Positions 1 to 8,808 of a stretch of DNA of 64,000 nt are shown here, piece after piece. The stretch is from Chloroflexota bacterium. Its GTDB lineage: Bacteria > Chloroflexota > Anaerolineae > Aggregatilineales > Aggregatilineaceae. A model generated the notes under the pieces. The model ran no database searches. It saw nothing but the letters and a program-made list of their open reading frames with translations, and was not told the origin of the DNA. The position numbers and the translations under genes were made by a program. Within the stretch, counting starts at the first letter, position 1. Every line of letters begins with the position of its first letter. The stretch is taken from assembly GCA_012729765.1 (NCBI GenBank), contig JAAYCM010000098.1:1-64000 (forward strand), in the 5' to 3' direction.

Positions 1-1062
1 ACCATCGAAACCAAGGACGTTGAGCAGGTCCGCACCGAGCTGCAGACCGTCGCGCTGGCCGGCGAGGGTGTGCCGCACTTCCTCTGGACAGTGGCCGACC
101 ATGTCGGGCCGTTCACCGAGGTAGGCATCATTCAGCCGCTCGATGACCTGTTCGATATGACCGACTACCTGAACACCGCCAACCTCAACGGCCAGATTTG
201 GGGCATCCCCTTCAGCGCCGGCAACCACCTGATGCTGATCTACAACAAATCGATGATCGAGACGCCCCCGGCCACGGTCGAGGAGCTGATCGAAGTCAGC
301 CAGCAGCTTCAGGAAGAAATGGCCGACGTGGAAGGCTTCACGCCGTTCCTCTACAGCCACGAGGAATCCTTCTGGGTATTCCCCTGGATGCAGGCGATCA
401 ATCCGGATGGCGTGCCGTTCGTAGGCTTTGCCGAAGACGGTGTGACCCCCGACCTGAACAACGATTCGCTGATCAAGACCTACGAGCTGCTCTACGCGTT
501 CAAGAATGAGTACAACATCACCGCCAGCGAGTGCAACTACGACTGCCTCGACGGCTTCTTCAAAGAAGGCAAGGCGGCGATGACGATCAACGGCGACTGG
601 AGCCTCGGCGGTGACACGGGCATGATCGCGACCCTGGGTGAAGACCTCGGCCTCGCGCCGTACCCGATGTTCGAAGACGGCCAGCCCGCGCCCCTGATCG
701 CTGGCACCTTCGCCATGATCCCGACCGCCACCTCTGGCGACGAGCTGGATGTCACGGTTGCCTTCCTGGAATGGTACACCACCAACGTGGAAGAAGTCAT
801 CAAGTACACGGTCAACCAGGGCCGTCTGCCCGGCTACCTGCCGGCCTTCGATGACCCCGCCATCCAGGAAGACGCGCTGCTCGCCCAGAGCGCCGAAGCC
901 CTGGCGACCGGCGTACCCAACCCACTCAACGTCGAGATGCGCTGCCTGTTCGATGCCGTCAAGCAGGAATACCAGGCCGTGATGAACGGCTCGGAAACCC
1001 CCGAAGAAGCGGCTGCCAACGCACAGGACTTCGCTGAGACCTGCGTTGCGGACCTCGGATAA
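1..1062 (+). CDS. Maltose/maltodextrin-type ABC transporter substrate-binding protein (5' end missing)
   Basis: Extracytoplasmic binding protein that would capture malto-oligosaccharides and deliver them to the MalF/MalG-like permeases just downstream. The reading frame is open from base 1, so the start codon and signal peptide lie outside the window; 353 codons are visible. The visible part resembles MalE-family proteins: an early segment reading PHFLWTVADHVGPF, then a PLDDLF segment, an NKSMIETPP segment and an INGDWS motif typical of the hinge/second lobe. It is followed by an intercistronic hairpin and then the permease genes in the same direction. Family is clear from overall pattern. 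Exact sugar specificity is inferred from the GH13 enzyme in the same operon. Confidence 0.85.
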   Translation, partial: TIETKDVEQVRTELQTVALAGEGVPHFLWTVADHVGPFTEVGIIQPLDDLFDMTDYLNTANLNGQIWGIPFSAGNHLMLIYNKSMIETPPATVEELIEVSQQLQEEMADVEGFTPFLYSHEESFWVFPWMQAINPDGVPFVGFAEDGVTPDLNNDSLIKTYELLYAFKNEYNITASECNYDCLDGFFKEGKAAMTINGDWSLGGDTGMIATLGEDLGLAPYPMFEDGQPAPLIAGTFAMIPTATSGDELDVTVAFLEWYTTNVEEVIKYTVNQGRLPGYLPAFDDPAIQEDALLAQSAEALATGVPNPLNVEMRCLFDAVKQEYQAVMNGSETPEEAAANAQDFAETCVADLG

Positions 1063-1101
1063 GCTCCGAGTCCAATAACGCCGGCAGTTAAGCAGCGTCA
1101 G

Positions 1102-1140
1102 ACAGCGAGTAGAGCTTGCTTTACTCGCTGTTTCGCTTTT
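1102..1140 (+). terminator. Intra-operon hairpin between binding-protein and permease genes
   Basis: Perfect 10-bp inverted repeat (ACAGCGAGTA at 1102-1111 and TACTCGCTGT at 1122-1131) followed by a T-rich tail TTCGCTTTT. It sits 40 bp after the binding-protein stop and 26 bp before the permease Shine-Dalgarno. It looks like a partial terminator or mRNA-stabilising stem that would give more binding protein than permease. Confidence 0.6.
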
Positions 1141-1165
1141 GCCGTAGATTTGAGGAGACAACGTA

Positions 1166-3634
1166 ATGTTGCTGGCACAAGGTCTGACAGGAGAGCTGGC
1201 CCTGGAGCGCCTGCTCGATCTGCTTCCGTTGATGGCCGTGACGGTAATCGGCGTCGCCCTACTAGAGATTGCAGTCTACCTCTTCTTTAAAAAAGTTCTG
1301 CGAAGCCGTTTTACACTGCCTTATACGCTGGTGGCGCCGGCGGCGCTCGCGCTGCTGCTCTTCACCGTCTACCCGTTCGTCTACAATATCCGGCTGGCGT
1401 TCTCAGACCTGCGTCTGAAAACGATGGCCTGCTATATCCCCAACACCGACGTGACCAACGCCGAGTGCTCGCTGGGACGCGCCGCGCCGGGAGCCGAGGT
1501 GAATATCCGGGTCAATGAATATCCGGTGCGCGCCGAGCCAAACGAAACCGCCGACGTGCTCTGGACGGTTGAGGAAGGCGACGAGGTCCGCGTCACGGGC
1601 CAAAGCTCGAAGATCAATAATTACGTCCGCTATGCCGGCAGCCCGGTCCATATCAACGAGGACGGCACGCTCTCCAACCGGGTGTGCGGGGTAGACATCA
1701 ACTGTAAGCGCACCTTCGACGAGTACAAAGCCAACGTGCTCGACGTGCAGGACGAGCGCGACTGGTGGCCGATTGAAGACGGCACCGGCCAGACGGGCTG
1801 GATTCCCAACCAGATTTTCTACATCACCGAGGATACTCAGGTGTTTGGCACCTCGACCGGCGACGAGGAGATCGTGACCGAAGTCTCCCAGGGGGACGAG
1901 GCGCGGCTGGTCCGGGCCGAGCGCACGACGTGGTATGAGCTTCAACTGGAAGGCGACCAGACCGGCTGGGTCCCGGCGGAGATGATCGACAGCCGCCAGT
2001 CGTTCTTTCCCGAAGCTGAGGCCGAGGTCTATGAAGAGATGACCGCCGGCAGCCCGGTCCTGGACACGCTCTCTGCCGAGCAGGAAGTCGGGCTGGTGCA
2101 GGCTGTGACGATGACGTGGTACCAGATCTTCGCCGACGAAGAAACCATCGGCTGGATCAATATCCCGGTTCAGAACATCAGCACAATCCAGACCTTTACC
2201 CTGCCGGCTGAGGCGGAAGTCTATGCCGAGCAGAACGCCGATACCGCCCCGGTCGCAACCGTGCCCGAAGGTGTTCAGGTCACACTGCTGCAAACGATGG
2301 TCGTCACCGATGAAGAAGAAGGCGTCGATGTGACGTGGCACCAGGTCCAGCTCGAAGACGAGACAACCGGCTGGCTGACGGGCATCACGCCGACCGACTT
2401 GTCTGAGGTCGAGGTGATGACGCTCGGCGACGAAACCACGCTCTACAGCGAAACCAGCGCCGAGAGCGACGTGATCGGCACGGCCCCTGCCGGGCAGCGC
2501 GTGACCGTGATCGAGCGCGACGACTCGAACGACATCACGTGGCGGCGTGTGCGGCTGGACGGTAACGAGATGGGCTGGGTGAATGTCGGCGGCGAAACGG
2601 CGACCAACTTCTCGATTGCCGAAGATACCGGGGTCTTTGCCGAGATCGGCGGGGCCGGCGGTGTGGTGGCCGAGCGGACCGAAGGCCAGCGCGTGACGCT
2701 GGTCAACGACGATATGCGGACCTTCACGCGCTATCAGGTGCGGCTGCGCGACGGCACGGTCGGCTGGGTGAACCAGCGCCCGCGCGAAGTCACGACCACG
2801 CAGCGCGACATCGTGCTCTACAGCCTGAACTATGGCTGGACGAACTTCAAGCGCGTGTTCGTGAAGACCAACAACCAGACCGGCGAGATCGAAGGCTGGG
2901 GCCGCCTGCTTCAGACGCAAAACTCGACCTTCCCGCGCCTGATGCGTACCACCGTCGCCTGGACCAGCCTCAACGTGCTCTTCCACCTGATCTTCGGGAT
3001 GATCCTGGCGCTGATGCTCAACCGACCCGGTCTGAAGCTGCGCGGCATCTACCGCGCGATCATCATCCTGCCCTGGGCGATCCCGCAGGTGATTATCGCG
3101 CTGGCCTGGAAGGGCGAATTCCACTACCAGTATGGCTTCGTTAACAACCTGCTGGTCGACTTCGGTCTGGATCGGATCAACTGGCTCTTCTCGCCCGGCC
3201 CGGCGTTTGCCGCCGTGACCTTCGTCAATATCTGGCTGGGCATCCCGTTCTATATGGTGACGCTGCTGGGCGGCCTGCAATCGATCGCGGGTGAATACTA
3301 CGAAGCGGCGGAGATCGACGGCGCGAACTCGTGGCAGCGCTTCCGGAACGTGACGGTCCCGCTGATCCGCCCGGTGGCCGTGCCAATTGTCACACTCGAC
3401 GTGATCTGGACCTTCAACAATTTCAATGTGATCTACCTGATCACCAAAGGCGAGCCAAACGAAAGCACCAATATCCTGGTCACTGCGCTGTATAACGCCG
3501 CGTTTGGCGAGAACGGCCAGTTCCAGCTTGGCTTTGCGGCGGCCTTCTCGCTGGTGATCTTCCTGGTGCTGTTCTTGTTTGCGAGCTTCTGGGTGACAAG
3601 CAGTGGCGCGCTGAAAGGAGTGTACGAATCATGA
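1166..3634 (+). CDS. MalF-like sugar ABC permease with about six SH3b repeats inserted in the external loop
   Basis: Inner-membrane subunit of a maltodextrin-type importer, 822 aa; ordinary MalF is about 300-515 aa. Start ATG has a GAGGAG Shine-Dalgarno 8 bases upstream. Two membrane segments come first (about residues 20-42 and 50-72). A long hydrophilic insertion follows (about 105-540), built of repeated units of 60-75 residues each ending in a GW(I/V/L) turn: TGQTGWIPNQ, GDQTGWVPAE, EETIGWINIP, DETTGWLTGI, GNEMGWVNVG and GTVGWVNQR. That is the bacterial SH3 (SH3b) pattern. The permease core resumes near residue 595, with the EAA loop (YYEAAEIDGANSWQRF, about 711) that docks the ATPase. 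The insertion occupies the place of the MalE-contacting P2 loop of E. coli MalF. The stop overlaps the next gene (ATGA). No ATPase gene is in the visible operon, so a shared MsmX/MalK-type ATPase is likely. Confidence 0.88.
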   Translation: MLLAQGLTGELALERLLDLLPLMAVTVIGVALLEIAVYLFFKKVLRSRFTLPYTLVAPAALALLLFTVYPFVYNIRLAFSDLRLKTMACYIPNTDVTNAECSLGRAAPGAEVNIRVNEYPVRAEPNETADVLWTVEEGDEVRVTGQSSKINNYVRYAGSPVHINEDGTLSNRVCGVDINCKRTFDEYKANVLDVQDERDWWPIEDGTGQTGWIPNQIFYITEDTQVFGTSTGDEEIVTEVSQGDEARLVRAERTTWYELQLEGDQTGWVPAEMIDSRQSFFPEAEAEVYEEMTAGSPVLDTLSAEQEVGLVQAVTMTWYQIFADEETIGWINIPVQNISTIQTFTLPAEAEVYAEQNADTAPVATVPEGVQVTLLQTMVVTDEEEGVDVTWHQVQLEDETTGWLTGITPTDLSEVEVMTLGDETTLYSETSAESDVIGTAPAGQRVTVIERDDSNDITWRRVRLDGNEMGWVNVGGETATNFSIAEDTGVFAEIGGAGGVVAERTEGQRVTLVNDDMRTFTRYQVRLRDGTVGWVNQRPREVTTTQRDIVLYSLNYGWTNFKRVFVKTNNQTGEIEGWGRLLQTQNSTFPRLMRTTVAWTSLNVLFHLIFGMILALMLNRPGLKLRGIYRAIIILPWAIPQVIIALAWKGEFHYQYGFVNNLLVDFGLDRINWLFSPGPAFAAVTFVNIWLGIPFYMVTLLGGLQSIAGEYYEAAEIDGANSWQRFRNVTVPLIRPVAVPIVTLDVIWTFNNFNVIYLITKGEPNESTNILVTALYNAAFGENGQFQLGFAAAFSLVIFLVLFLFASFWVTSSGALKGVYES

Positions 3635-4635
3635 CGGCGATGATCGATCAATGGCAGCAGCGCTTCTGGTCCGAACGCCCCTACGAGTCGTCGGGCAACC
3701 TGTGGCTGCGCCGCCTGCGTGGTGTGGGCGTCCCGCTGATCCTGGCCGCCGGTGTCCTGCTGACACTGCTCAACGGAATCAACATCATCTACCTGCTGGT
3801 CGCGCTGTGGCTGATAATCGTGCTCACGCATCCGGCGCACGGCTTCCTGATCTTCTACAGCCTGTTCACGCTCTACCCGATCTCACGCGTGGTGACGGTG
3901 TCGCTGCGCTCCACCCAAAATCTGCTCTCGACCTCACTGGAGCTGATCCCGCCGAACGCGACCTTCAACAACTACGTCAATCTCTTCACCGAAGAGCAGT
4001 TTTCGATCTGGCTGTGGAACAGCTTCCTGATCACGATCACCGTCTCGATCATCGGCGTGATCGTGGCGGCAACGAGCGCCTATGCCTTCTCGCGCTGGTC
4101 GTTTCCGGGCCGCGCGGCAGGGCTGCTGATTCTGCTCTCGACGCAGATGATCCCCGCCGGGATGCTGCTGATCCCGATCTTCATCATCGTGGCGCGGCTG
4201 GGCCTGCAAGACAACCTGCTCGGCCTCTCGCTGGCCTATATCACGACCGCCGTCCCGCTCTCGATCTGGATTCTGCGCGGCTACTATGACACGATCCCAT
4301 TCGATCTTGAAGAGGCGGCGATGGTCGATGGCGCGACGCGCCTGTCAGCCTTCTGGCGGATCATCCTGCCGCTCTCGACGCCCGCGCTGGCCGTGATCTT
4401 CCTGTTCAACTTCCTGAACGCCTGGAACGAGTGGCAGGTCGCCAACGTGATCCTGAAGGCCGACGATATGCGCACCTGGCCGCTGGGCCTCAACGACTTC
4501 ATCGGCAACTTCCAGACGCAGTGGGGCCTCTACGCCGCCGCCTCAGTGATCATCACGATCCCGGTCGTGCTGCTGTTCCTGTACAGCTCGAAATATCTGA
4601 TCAGCGGCCTGACATTAGGCTCGGTGAAAGGTTAA
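3631..4635 (+). CDS. MalG-like sugar ABC permease
   Basis: Second membrane subunit of the maltodextrin importer, 334 aa, overlapping the MalF stop by 4 bases (translational coupling). It carries the conserved EAA-loop sequence EEAAMVDGATRLSAFWRI near residue 230 and a C-terminal GLTLGSVKG tail typical of MalG. The N-terminus is longer than in E. coli MalG and holds an extra hydrophobic pair (about residues 30-75) before the usual FTLYPISRVVTVSLR start of the permease fold. Its partner is the upstream SH3b-containing MalF; the downstream GH13 enzyme would supply oligosaccharides. Confidence 0.9.
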   Translation: MTAMIDQWQQRFWSERPYESSGNLWLRRLRGVGVPLILAAGVLLTLLNGINIIYLLVALWLIIVLTHPAHGFLIFYSLFTLYPISRVVTVSLRSTQNLLSTSLELIPPNATFNNYVNLFTEEQFSIWLWNSFLITITVSIIGVIVAATSAYAFSRWSFPGRAAGLLILLSTQMIPAGMLLIPIFIIVARLGLQDNLLGLSLAYITTAVPLSIWILRGYYDTIPFDLEEAAMVDGATRLSAFWRIILPLSTPALAVIFLFNFLNAWNEWQVANVILKADDMRTWPLGLNDFIGNFQTQWGLYAAASVIITIPVVLLFLYSSKYLISGLTLGSVKG

Positions 4636-4649
4636 ACAGGAGACTGTTT

Positions 4650-7600
4650 ATGAGACACAATCGCATATCTTTGGCCGTGCGGCGGCTGGGGCTGATCGTC
4701 CTGCTCGTGTCGCTGCTGCCGGTCGGGCTGCTCGCGGCCCAGGAACCCGAGATCGACCAGGGCGCGCTGCTGCACGACAGCCGCGACAACCTGTATCGCA
4801 CGCCGGGCGGCGCGGTGGTGCTGGAGACGCCGGTCACGCTGCGCTTCCGCACGGCGGCGGGCGACGTGGACGGCGTATCCGTGCGCGTCTTCGACGACCG
4901 GACCGATACCCAATCCGTGCTGCCGATGGCGGTCGTGACGACCACGCCGGACGGCTACGACCTGTGGGAGCTGACGCTCGACACGGGCCGCCAGCCCACG
5001 ATCTACTGGTACCGCTTCCTGATCACGAAGGGCGACCAGACGCTCTACTATGAGGACGACACGCGCCCCGATGGCGGCAACTTCGTCCCGGCGCGCGAGG
5101 GCGGCCCCGGCGCGGTCTATACCGAAAGCCCCGATCTCAGCTACCAAATCACGGTCTACCGGCCCGACTTCTACACGCCGGAATGGATGCGCAACGGTGT
5201 AATCTACCAGATTTTCCCGGACCGCTTCCGCAACGGCGACGTGACGAATGATCCCGAAGACGGATCGGAGCTGTTCTACGGTGAGCTGCCGCTGTTCTTC
5301 CACGAGACGTGGAACGAGCCGCCAATCGATGGCCGCGTGGAAACCGTGCAGAGCGGCGTGGGCTACTATAACAGCGACTTCTACGGCGGCGACCTGGCCG
5401 GGATCATCGAGAAGCTGGATTATCTCGAAGACCTGGGCGTGACCGCGATCTATCTCAACCCGATCTTCGAGGCGCGCTCCAACCACCGCTACGACACGGC
5501 GGACTTCAAGGCCATCGATCCGATCCTGGGCGATATGGAAACCTTCCAGACGCTCGTCGCGGAAGCAGAAGCGCGCGGCATGGTGGTGATCCTGGATGGC
5601 GTGTTCAACCACCTCTCCAGCGACAGCCTCTTCTTCGACCGCTACAACCGCTTCGAGGGCACTGAGGGCGCGTGCGAAAGCCTGGAATCGCCCTGGCGCG
5701 GCTGGTTCTTCTTCACGCCGCCGCGTGCCAACCAGCCCTCGCCGTGCGTTGATACGCCCAACGACGAGACGTACTATGTCTCGTGGGCCGGGTTCGACAG
5801 CATCCCCAAAATCAACAACACGCAGCTTGGGCCGCGTGAGTACTTCTTCCTGGACGAGGACAGCGTCGCGCGCCTCTGGGGTGAGGCCGGCATCGGCGGC
5901 TGGCGGCTGGACGTGGCGGGAGACATCGATCCCGGCGGCCCGGATATCATCTACTGGGAAGCCTTCCGCTCGATTGTGCGCCAGGTCAACCCCGAATCCG
6001 TGATCATCGGCGAGGAATGGGCCGATGCATCGCGCTGGCTGCTCGGCAACGAGTGGGATTCGACCATGAACTACCGGCTGCGCAACGGGATCATCGGCTT
6101 CGTGCGCGACGAGATGTTCACCGACAACGACGCCAACGGCGACCGGATCATCTATGCCCTGACGCCGAGCGAAACCGACGCGATCATCCGCGCCATCGAG
6201 GAAGACTACCCGCCGATGGCCTATCACGCACTGATGAACCTGCTCGACAGCCACGACACGACGCGCCTGTTCTTCGCCGTCGATAACGATCCCCAGCGTC
6301 AAAAGCTGGCGGCACTGCTCCAGTTCACGCTGCCCGGCGCACCAACGGTTTACTATGGCGACGAGATCGCCATCGACGCGCCGAGCATCCCCGACAGCGG
6401 CGGCAACCTGCAAGACGATCCGTACAACCGCGCGCCCTATCCCTGGCCGGACACCGCAGGCGACTTCTACCCGCCGCCCGACGAGGATATGCTGGCCCAC
6501 TACCAGCAGATCGCGGCGCTGCGCCACGCCAACCCGGCCCTGCGCGAGGGCGCGATGATCACGCTGGTGACGGATGACGCCGCCGGGGTCTACGCCTTCC
6601 TGCGTGTCGATGCGGCGGCGGGCAACGCGGCGCTGGTCGTGCTCAACAACAGCGACAGCGAGCAGGCGGTCGATCTCGACCTGGCCGGGCTGCTGCCCAC
6701 CGGCCTGACGCTCACGCCACTCTTCGAGGCCGATCCGGTTTCGACTGAAGCGGGCAGCGCCAGCGTCACGGTTGGCGCGCACAGCGGCAACGTCTGGACC
6801 GTCACCGCCGAGCCGTTCACCCCACCGGCGGCCCCGGCCAGCGTGCAGGCTGAGGGCGTGTTCGGCTCAGCCAACCTGACCTGGGAGCCGGTCGAGGGCG
6901 CGGCGGGCTACATCGTCTATCGCAGCCCGGTTGCGACTGGCGGCTTCGAGCCGATCACGGCATCGCCCGTGCAGGACACCGGCTATGCCGACGAGACGGT
7001 CGCCAACGGCTTCCGCTACTACTACGCGGTCGCGGCGGTCGGGGAGAACGGGCTGCGCGGCGAGCTAAGCGCGAGCGCCCTGGCAATCCCCAGTGCCCAG
7101 ATCGAGGCGGCGTTCTACGTGGGCGACGACGCGACGGATCCGGAGACGACCTACGAGCCGACCGTCGGCGCGACGCACACGCTGCAAGCCGCGATCCGCA
7201 TCCCCGGCATGACCGAGGCAGGAGGTCCGGCGGTAGGCGTGCGCGCTGAGGCGGCGATGGTTGCGTCCGAAGCCGAGCTGGCGGACGCGGACTGGCTGCC
7301 AATGACCTACGCGGGCGAGTTGAACAACGCCGATCTCTACGCGGTGGACCTGGCTCCCCAGGCCGCCGGAGAGTACCTGACGGTGGCGCGCTTCAGCACC
7401 AACGCGGGCGAAAGCTGGCAGGTGGTGACGCACCGCGACGGATCGCTGCCGGCGCTGGTGGTCGAGCCGTCGAACGATACCGAGCCGCCGCAAGCGCCCG
7501 CCAGTGTGACGGTGCGCCGGGCGTCGGCGTCGGGCGTGATCGTGGCCTGGGAACCGTCGCCGTCCGAGGACGTGTTCGCCTATCGCATCTATCGCAGCGG

Positions 7601-8111
7601 CGAGGATGGCGAGTCGGCGCTGGTTGGCGAGGCCGAAGCAGATGCCGCGCAGTTCGTCGATCGCACCGTGGCCGAGGGACAGCGCTACCGCTACGGCGTG
7701 GCGGCGGTCGATGCGTCGCTGAACGAGTCCGAGATCGTGTGGACCGAGGACGTGCTGGTCCAGCGGCTCAATATCCCGGTGACGTTCATCGTGGAAGTGC
7801 CGGAGTACACCGAGGGCGAGGTTTTCATCGCGGGCAGCTTCGGCACGACCGACTATCCGTCCTGGGACCCCGCCGGGCTGCAAATGGAGCAGCTTGACCC
7901 GACTCACTGGTCGATCACCCTGGACCTGCCCGAAGGCGCGAATGTCGAGTTCAAGTTCGTGCGCGGGACGTGGGACGCGGTCGAGAAGGGTACGGAATGC
8001 GAGGAGATCGCCAACCGCCGCCTCAAGGTCGAGGTGGGCGAGGACGAGGACGCGCTGACGGTCGATGATCTGGTCGTCGCCAAGTGGCGCGACCTGGACG
8101 CCTGCGGCTAA
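4650..8111 (+). CDS. Secreted multidomain GH13 alpha-amylase / neopullulanase-type enzyme
   Basis: Extracellular glycoside hydrolase that would cut starch or pullulan into maltodextrins for the upstream importer; 1153 aa. The ATG at 4650 is chosen because an AGGAGA site lies 7 bases upstream and it gives a clean signal peptide (basic start, hydrophobic core, LLAAQE cleavage region). Order: N-terminal beta domain (about 30-180); GH13 barrel (about 185-620) with region I DGVFNH, region II GWRLDVAGD (nucleophile D about 421), region III IIGEE (acid/base E about 455) and region IV LLDSHD (D about 536); beta-rich C domain; FnIII-like (about 723-815); another beta domain; FnIII-like (about 943-1030); C-terminal starch-binding-type domain (about 1042-1150) with an FIAGSFG / FKFVRGTW pattern like CBM20/CBM48. 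An open frame extends upstream into malG but lacks a plausible start there. Confidence 0.92.
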   Translation: MRHNRISLAVRRLGLIVLLVSLLPVGLLAAQEPEIDQGALLHDSRDNLYRTPGGAVVLETPVTLRFRTAAGDVDGVSVRVFDDRTDTQSVLPMAVVTTTPDGYDLWELTLDTGRQPTIYWYRFLITKGDQTLYYEDDTRPDGGNFVPAREGGPGAVYTESPDLSYQITVYRPDFYTPEWMRNGVIYQIFPDRFRNGDVTNDPEDGSELFYGELPLFFHETWNEPPIDGRVETVQSGVGYYNSDFYGGDLAGIIEKLDYLEDLGVTAIYLNPIFEARSNHRYDTADFKAIDPILGDMETFQTLVAEAEARGMVVILDGVFNHLSSDSLFFDRYNRFEGTEGACESLESPWRGWFFFTPPRANQPSPCVDTPNDETYYVSWAGFDSIPKINNTQLGPREYFFLDEDSVARLWGEAGIGGWRLDVAGDIDPGGPDIIYWEAFRSIVRQVNPESVIIGEEWADASRWLLGNEWDSTMNYRLRNGIIGFVRDEMFTDNDANGDRIIYALTPSETDAIIRAIEEDYPPMAYHALMNLLDSHDTTRLFFAVDNDPQRQKLAALLQFTLPGAPTVYYGDEIAIDAPSIPDSGGNLQDDPYNRAPYPWPDTAGDFYPPPDEDMLAHYQQIAALRHANPALREGAMITLVTDDAAGVYAFLRVDAAAGNAALVVLNNSDSEQAVDLDLAGLLPTGLTLTPLFEADPVSTEAGSASVTVGAHSGNVWTVTAEPFTPPAAPASVQAEGVFGSANLTWEPVEGAAGYIVYRSPVATGGFEPITASPVQDTGYADETVANGFRYYYAVAAVGENGLRGELSASALAIPSAQIEAAFYVGDDATDPETTYEPTVGATHTLQAAIRIPGMTEAGGPAVGVRAEAAMVASEAELADADWLPMTYAGELNNADLYAVDLAPQAAGEYLTVARFSTNAGESWQVVTHRDGSLPALVVEPSNDTEPPQAPASVTVRRASASGVIVAWEPSPSEDVFAYRIYRSGEDGESALVGEAEADAAQFVDRTVAEGQRYRYGVAAVDASLNESEIVWTEDVLVQRLNIPVTFIVEVPEYTEGEVFIAGSFGTTDYPSWDPAGLQMEQLDPTHWSITLDLPEGANVEFKFVRGTWDAVEKGTECEEIANRRLKVEVGEDEDALTVDDLVVAKWRDLDACG

Positions 8112-8139
8112 GCCGCGCACCCGTTCGAGTCACACACAG

Positions 8140-8162
8140 GGGCCGGGGATCATCTCCGGCCC
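8140..8162 (+). terminator. Hairpin after the amylase operon
   Basis: GGGCCGG (8140-8146) pairs with CCGGCCC (8156-8162) and is followed by TTGTTGAT. It lies 28 bp past the amylase stop and overlaps the 3' end of the convergent orphan gene. The T-tract is short, so termination is plausible but not certain. Confidence 0.5.
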
Positions 8163-8785
8163 TTGTTGATAATGGCTTCAAGATCATCTGCAAGCTCTAA
8201 GAACAGCTTGAGGTGAAGTTCTCTTCGCTCGACATTTTCACTGTATATTTTGACTGCCGCATCCCACCTTTGTCTATGATCTGGTCTGTCTGGTTCGGTC
8301 AAAATTCCTTCACCGTATGCGGCATATTCCTCCGGATATAACTGCCCCCAATGATCAACCACAACTGCTCCTACAAACTGGCTCACCGCACCCCCTGATA
8401 GCTCTAAGCTGAGTTTGATCTGGTTCTTTAGATAGTACTCCAAAGCTTGCTTTAGGAGATCCAAACCATCAAGAAAAGACCATACTCCAGGCACGTCATA
8501 TCTTTGGACTATCTCACCCTGCTCAGTTTCCGTAAAGTAGTTGAAGGCGGGGGTCCGATAGTTGAAAGCCTCAAGTTTTTCCAGGAGAGTTATGAATTCA
8601 TGTGTCCAGGAAAGCTCAGGATACCTGCTTTCAAAGATGGGTAGGTATTCCCTGGCTTTCTTGATGCCATATAACAGGAGGGCCTTGACATCCAGTTCGA
8701 GAAACATTTCTTGCAATAAATCGTCGCAAATATCTACATAATCATGCTGTGCAGCTTCGCGGAACTGCTTCAATTTCTCCTGCAT
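8150..8785 (-). CDS. Hypothetical protein in AT-richer DNA
   Basis: A 211-aa soluble, probably all-helical protein that I do not recognise. It is rich in Leu, Glu, Tyr and Lys with amphipathic helices throughout (for example LKQALEYYLKNQIKLSLE); no signal peptide, membrane segment or obvious catalytic motif. The DNA is visibly more AT-rich than either neighbour (runs such as TTTTTCC and ATAATCATG), and codon use includes AGA, ATA and TTA, rare in neighbouring genes. The compact coding frame and start upstream of CAGGAG-type codons support a real gene, but its function is unknown. Recent horizontal acquisition is the simplest reading. Confidence 0.7.
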   Translation of the reverse strand: MQEKLKQFREAAQHDYVDICDDLLQEMFLELDVKALLLYGIKKAREYLPIFESRYPELSWTHEFITLLEKLEAFNYRTPAFNYFTETEQGEIVQRYDVPGVWSFLDGLDLLKQALEYYLKNQIKLSLELSGGAVSQFVGAVVVDHWGQLYPEEYAAYGEGILTEPDRPDHRQRWDAAVKIYSENVERRELHLKLFLELADDLEAIINKGRR

Positions 8786-8808
8786 AGCCTTTACTCCATT
8801 TCATTACA

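Noticed and set aside
1403-3280. Long antisense open frame (625 codons) inside the MalF gene
   Set aside because: It is a mirror of a high-GC gene; its translation is His/Arg/Asp-rich with no recognisable domain, while the plus-strand frame has clear permease and SH3b motifs.
4632-6782. 716-codon antisense frame inside the amylase gene
   Set aside because: Typical GC-rich shadow of the GH13 gene; the plus strand has all four catalytic regions.
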